8,253 nucleotides of DNA, from contig JAFMBU010000069.1 in the NCBI GenBank assembly GCA_017858295.1, positions 1-8,253 on the forward strand, read 5' to 3'. Positions 5,912-8,253 of the stretch are shown here, piece by piece. The notes beneath the pieces were generated by a model, which saw nothing but the letters and a program-made list of their open reading frames with translations, made no database searches and was not told the origin of the DNA. Position numbers and translations under genes: made by a program. This DNA comes from Porticoccaceae bacterium. GTDB lineage: Bacteria > Pseudomonadota > Gammaproteobacteria > Pseudomonadales > Porticoccaceae. Each line of letters begins with the position of its first letter. Within the stretch, counting starts at the first letter, position 1.

Positions 5912-8008
5912 ATGGCTGAAACAACTGCAACCACGACCACTGCAACCACCAGTACGTCGACGCAAATATTAACTGCCCTAGAAGCCGGGTCGGGTATCGA
6001 CGTTGTGGCATTAGCTAGAAATCTTACCGATGTTACTAAACTGCCTCAGACTCAAGCTATAGAGGCCAAAATAAAAGCTAGCGATGCATCAGTTTCTGGT
6101 TATGCGCTGATTGCTCAAGAAATGAGTTCGCTAAAGAGCGCGATTGAGACACTTAATGATGCCGACGAGTTGGCGGTCAGTTCTGGTTCCTCTTCGGCTG
6201 CTGGGAAAGTGGGTTTTACCGCTATTGCGGGTAATGCTGTCTCAGGTTCCTATGACGTAATCGTCAGCCAGTTAGCCCAGAGCCAGCGCACGATCTCTGA
6301 CCAATTCAGCCTAAGCACAACCGTACTGAATGCCACAGCCTTTGATATCTCTCTGTCTCTCGGGGCTACGGTGCCTGGCACCTATAACGAGACTCTGTCT
6401 GAGCCTGACCTGCGTGCTGCGGTGGCCAACGGCGCAAGCATTACCGCAACCGATGGCGCTGGCAATAGCATTAGTGTCAGCCAAAGTGAAATTAATGCCG
6501 CTGGAAGCACTTCTACCGGTGCTGAAACCCTGGCCGGTTATGCCGCGGCACTGCAAGCAAAAGCGGCGTCATCTGCCGCTTTTCAGTTTAGTGCAGCAGT
6601 CAATGGCACTAGTGGCGTTACCTTTAGTCAAAAGACGGCCGGCACCGGCTCCCTCTCCAGCGCTCAAGGCGCGGTGACTGCAGGAGTCAGTGCACTCAGC
6701 GCCGTGAGCGGTGTGACCGCTAAATATAATGTAACCGCCAGTGCCTCAGCCACAACAACTCTAGTGGTCGGTGATGGCAAAAATACCGTGACTGTTGGCA
6801 GTGCGGCCTATACCAGTATCGCAGAGCAAGTAGCGGCGATTAAGGCTGGCTCAGGGTACGAAAATTTATTATTTACTGTCGAGGCGAATGCCGCCGGCAA
6901 TGGCTTTGAATTTAGTTATAAAACAACTGGTGCGATTTCTACTGCGCCGACTATGACAAGCTCTGGGGGCAGTCACACGGTGAGTTCTACTCGCACTGGT
7001 GTGACCGCAATCAATAGCCCAACAGTCACTTCAATTAACGTTTCTACTGCAACCCCAGCAGGTGTCGTCAGTGCTATTAATGCCGCTAATACCGGCGTGA
7101 CTGCGGCGCTGGTGGATACCGGAACTCAGGGGTCCAATTACCGCATTATGCTCACTGGTGCCATAGGTGGTCAGGGCGTTTTTAGTCTTTCATCCAACCC
7201 CGATCTCGGATTTGGCGACAGCGGAAATACCCTTCGAAGCGCCGAAGATGCCGTTCTCAGTGTCAATGGGTTGGCGTTGACTCGGGAAAGTAATGAAATA
7301 TCTGATGTAATTTCTGGGGCGACATTTGTGTTGTCTGAAGCCAGTGCTACGGCGGTGCGATTAAACGTCACCAATGATCAGTCGACCTTAAAAGCTAATC
7401 TGCAGGGGGTGGTCACCGCCTATAATAAATTTAATCGATTATTGGCTGACTTAACCAGTTCAGTTGCCAATGAAGACCTCAGTTACAGCGGAGATTTGGC
7501 GCGTGAGCAGAGTGCAGTGCGCTATATAAAGCAGCAAGTATTCGACAAACTTATGGCTGAGTCCTCGACCAAGAGCGGTTCGATCTCCGCCCTGAGAGAT
7601 GTGGGTATTAGTGTTGATAAAACCGGTAATCTGACATTGACTGCGGCCACCTTTGATGCGGCGATTGCCAATAGCTATGACGATGTGGCCACCATGTTGT
7701 CGGCGGGCACTAGCAACCAAAGCCTCTATGATACAAAAGCTAAAGGTTTGGCGCAGGATGTCGCGACCTTAATCGATGGGCTGAATAGCAGCACTGGAAT
7801 TATCGCCACTCGAAAAGACAATGCCGAAGATTACAGCGATGACTATGCTGCCGATCTGCTGGTTTTGGAGGCGCGAATGGAGAAAGTGTATCAGCGTTAT
7901 TTAACCCAGTTTGCCGCCATGGATTCGATGTTGGAAAAGATGGATGGCACCAAGAACTACCTTACTGGGCAGCTGGAGTCACTGGCGAATATGTACAATT
8001 CTGATTAA
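5912..8008 (+). CDS. fliD: Flagellar filament cap protein FliD (HAP2), enlarged
   Basis: FliD forms the cap at the distal filament end, where it helps exported flagellin fold into the filament. The N-terminal domain (about 24-125) begins with LEAGSGIDVVALARNLTDV, the typical SG(I/L)D opening, and includes GSYDVIVSQLAQSQ (112-125). The C-terminal domain (about 445-690) has the AVLSVNGLALTRESNEISDVISG segment, ISALRDVGISVDKTGNLTL, and a final coiled-coil helix with LEARMEKVYQRYLTQFAAMDSMLEKM. A canonical flagellin IN motif lies at about 366-428 (INAANTGVTAAL). At 698 residues it is much longer than enteric FliD (about 470). The extra part, about 130-365, is rich in Ala, Ser, Thr and Gly and contains two more IN-like modules. 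The first 18 residues are Thr-rich. A weak AGAGA site precedes the ATG. No fliS follows; a terminator lies 30 bases after the stop. Confidence 0.95.
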   Translation: MAETTATTTTATTSTSTQILTALEAGSGIDVVALARNLTDVTKLPQTQAIEAKIKASDASVSGYALIAQEMSSLKSAIETLNDADELAVSSGSSSAAGKVGFTAIAGNAVSGSYDVIVSQLAQSQRTISDQFSLSTTVLNATAFDISLSLGATVPGTYNETLSEPDLRAAVANGASITATDGAGNSISVSQSEINAAGSTSTGAETLAGYAAALQAKAASSAAFQFSAAVNGTSGVTFSQKTAGTGSLSSAQGAVTAGVSALSAVSGVTAKYNVTASASATTTLVVGDGKNTVTVGSAAYTSIAEQVAAIKAGSGYENLLFTVEANAAGNGFEFSYKTTGAISTAPTMTSSGGSHTVSSTRTGVTAINSPTVTSINVSTATPAGVVSAINAANTGVTAALVDTGTQGSNYRIMLTGAIGGQGVFSLSSNPDLGFGDSGNTLRSAEDAVLSVNGLALTRESNEISDVISGATFVLSEASATAVRLNVTNDQSTLKANLQGVVTAYNKFNRLLADLTSSVANEDLSYSGDLAREQSAVRYIKQQVFDKLMAESSTKSGSISALRDVGISVDKTGNLTLTAATFDAAIANSYDDVATMLSAGTSNQSLYDTKAKGLAQDVATLIDGLNSSTGIIATRKDNAEDYSDDYAADLLVLEARMEKVYQRYLTQFAAMDSMLEKMDGTKNYLTGQLESLANMYNSD
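5924..5953 (+). repeat. 15-bp period repeat encoding the Thr-rich start of FliD
   Basis: ACTGCAACCAC occurs at 5924-5934 and 5939-5949, exactly 15 bases apart. It contributes to a run of threonines at residues 4-18. Confidence 0.65.
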
Positions 8009-8037
8009 CCTTTTCCCCTGCGTGAACAGTTCATTAT

Positions 8038-8064
8038 ATACCTGCATCTTGCAGGTATTTTTTT
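8038..8064 (+). terminator. Rho-independent terminator after fliD
   Basis: ATACCTGC (8038-8045) pairs perfectly with GCAGGTAT (8051-8058) around the loop ATCTT, and the hairpin runs into seven T residues (8058-8064). It begins 30 bases after the fliD stop and should end the flg-fliD transcript. Confidence 0.85.
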
Positions 8065-8108
8065 GCCTAGGGATTTACTCTGGTCGAGGGGTGCGATTTA
8101 TCGAGTAC

Positions 8109-8139
8109 AAAAAAACCCGGCAAGTAGCCGGGTTTTTTT
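8109..8139. terminator. Symmetrical bidirectional terminator between fliD and flagellin
   Basis: A perfect 13-base inverted repeat: AAAAAAACCCGGC (8109-8121), loop AAGTA, GCCGGGTTTTTTT (8127-8139). The GC-rich 6-bp core has seven A on one side and seven T on the other, so it can form a T-tailed hairpin in either direction. It lies 43 bases past the flagellin stop on the - strand and is a backup for fliD read-through on the + strand. Confidence 0.88.
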
Positions 8140-8146
8140 GGTGCTA

Positions 8147-8169
8147 TTACTGGGCAAGCTGCCCGGTAA
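8147..8169. repeat. Hairpin without T tract between flagellin stop and terminator
   Basis: TTACTGGGC (8147-8155) and GCCCGGTAA (8161-8169) form a 9-bp stem with one imperfect pair (8151/8165) and a 5-base loop. In the flagellin transcript (- strand) the imperfect pair is A-C. It has no T run on that side and lies between the flagellin stop and the real terminator, so it may stabilise the mRNA 3' end or be incidental. Confidence 0.5.
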
Positions 8170-8182
8170 CTGTGTGACACTT

Positions 8183-8253
8183 TTACTTAAGCAGGGCCAG
8201 TACTGACTGAGACTGCTGATTGGCCTGGGCCAACATCGCTGTGCCAGCTTGCT
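8183..8253 (-). CDS. fliC: Flagellin, C-terminal 22 residues (5' part outside window)
   Basis: Reading the - strand from the window edge, the open frame is QAGTAMLAQANQQSQSVLALLK followed by TAA (8183-8185). This is the highly conserved flagellin C-terminus: the QAGTxxLAQANQ motif and a final L-L-(K/R) are shared with enteric FliC. These residues form the end of the D0 helix that lines the filament core. The gene points towards fliD, and the body, start and promoter are outside the window. Naming it fliC is by family; the organism may have several flagellin genes. Confidence 0.9.
   Translation of the reverse strand, partial: QAGTAMLAQANQQSQSVLALLK

Noticed and set aside
6299..7006. FliD insertion as a transferred or mobile segment
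   Set aside because: Codon use and Ala/Ser/Thr/Gly bias match the rest of fliD and flgK, and no flanking repeats are seen.
8033..8038. TATAAT on the - strand just past the fliD stop
   Set aside because: No -35 element lies 16-18 bases upstream, where there is only the A run opposite the terminator T tract. It would also fire antisense into fliD.
7911..8177. 88-residue frame running over the end of fliD and the terminators
   Set aside because: It begins inside fliD in another frame and runs through two terminator hairpins, so it is not a plausible gene.

Overview
This window is a flagellar gene cluster from a Gram-negative bacterium. It encodes an L ring (FlgH) and a P ring (FlgI), and the protein sequences resemble those of Gammaproteobacteria with external flagella. 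The order flgH-flgI-flgJ-flgK-flgL fits that group. A marine gammaproteobacterium is my best guess, but nothing here fixes the genus. No mobile elements, tRNA or rRNA genes, CRISPR arrays or foreign-looking segments were seen.

Layout: the 3' end of flgH (1-204), then flgI (226-1407), flgJ (1408-1848), flgK (1921-4926), flgL (4938-5858) and fliD (5912-8008) all lie on the + strand, with gaps of 21, 0, 72, 11 and 53 bases. A T-tailed hairpin terminator follows fliD at 8038-8064. A symmetrical hairpin at 8109-8139, with A and T runs on both flanks, can end transcription from both sides. The last 71 bases are the 3' end of a flagellin gene on the - strand, so flagellin transcription converges on fliD.

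The genes work in sequence during flagellum building. FlgH and FlgI form the bushings around the rod. FlgJ helps the rod assemble. FlgK and FlgL form the hook-filament junction. FliD caps the growing filament. Flagellin is the filament subunit. The flg genes are tightly packed and probably co-transcribed, and a sigma-28-like element in the flgL-fliD gap may give fliD extra late expression.

The unusual points are variations on a known machine rather than a new system. FlgK (1001 aa) and FliD (698 aa) are far longer than the enteric proteins because of central bead-like insertions, including repeated modules resembling the flagellin hook IN motif. FlgJ (146 aa) has no peptidoglycan hydrolase domain. 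fliD is separated from the usual fliC-flaG-fliD-fliS neighbourhood and no fliS follows it. A DxNxDGxxD loop in FlgK looks able to bind calcium. I found no credible evidence of a wholly undescribed system.
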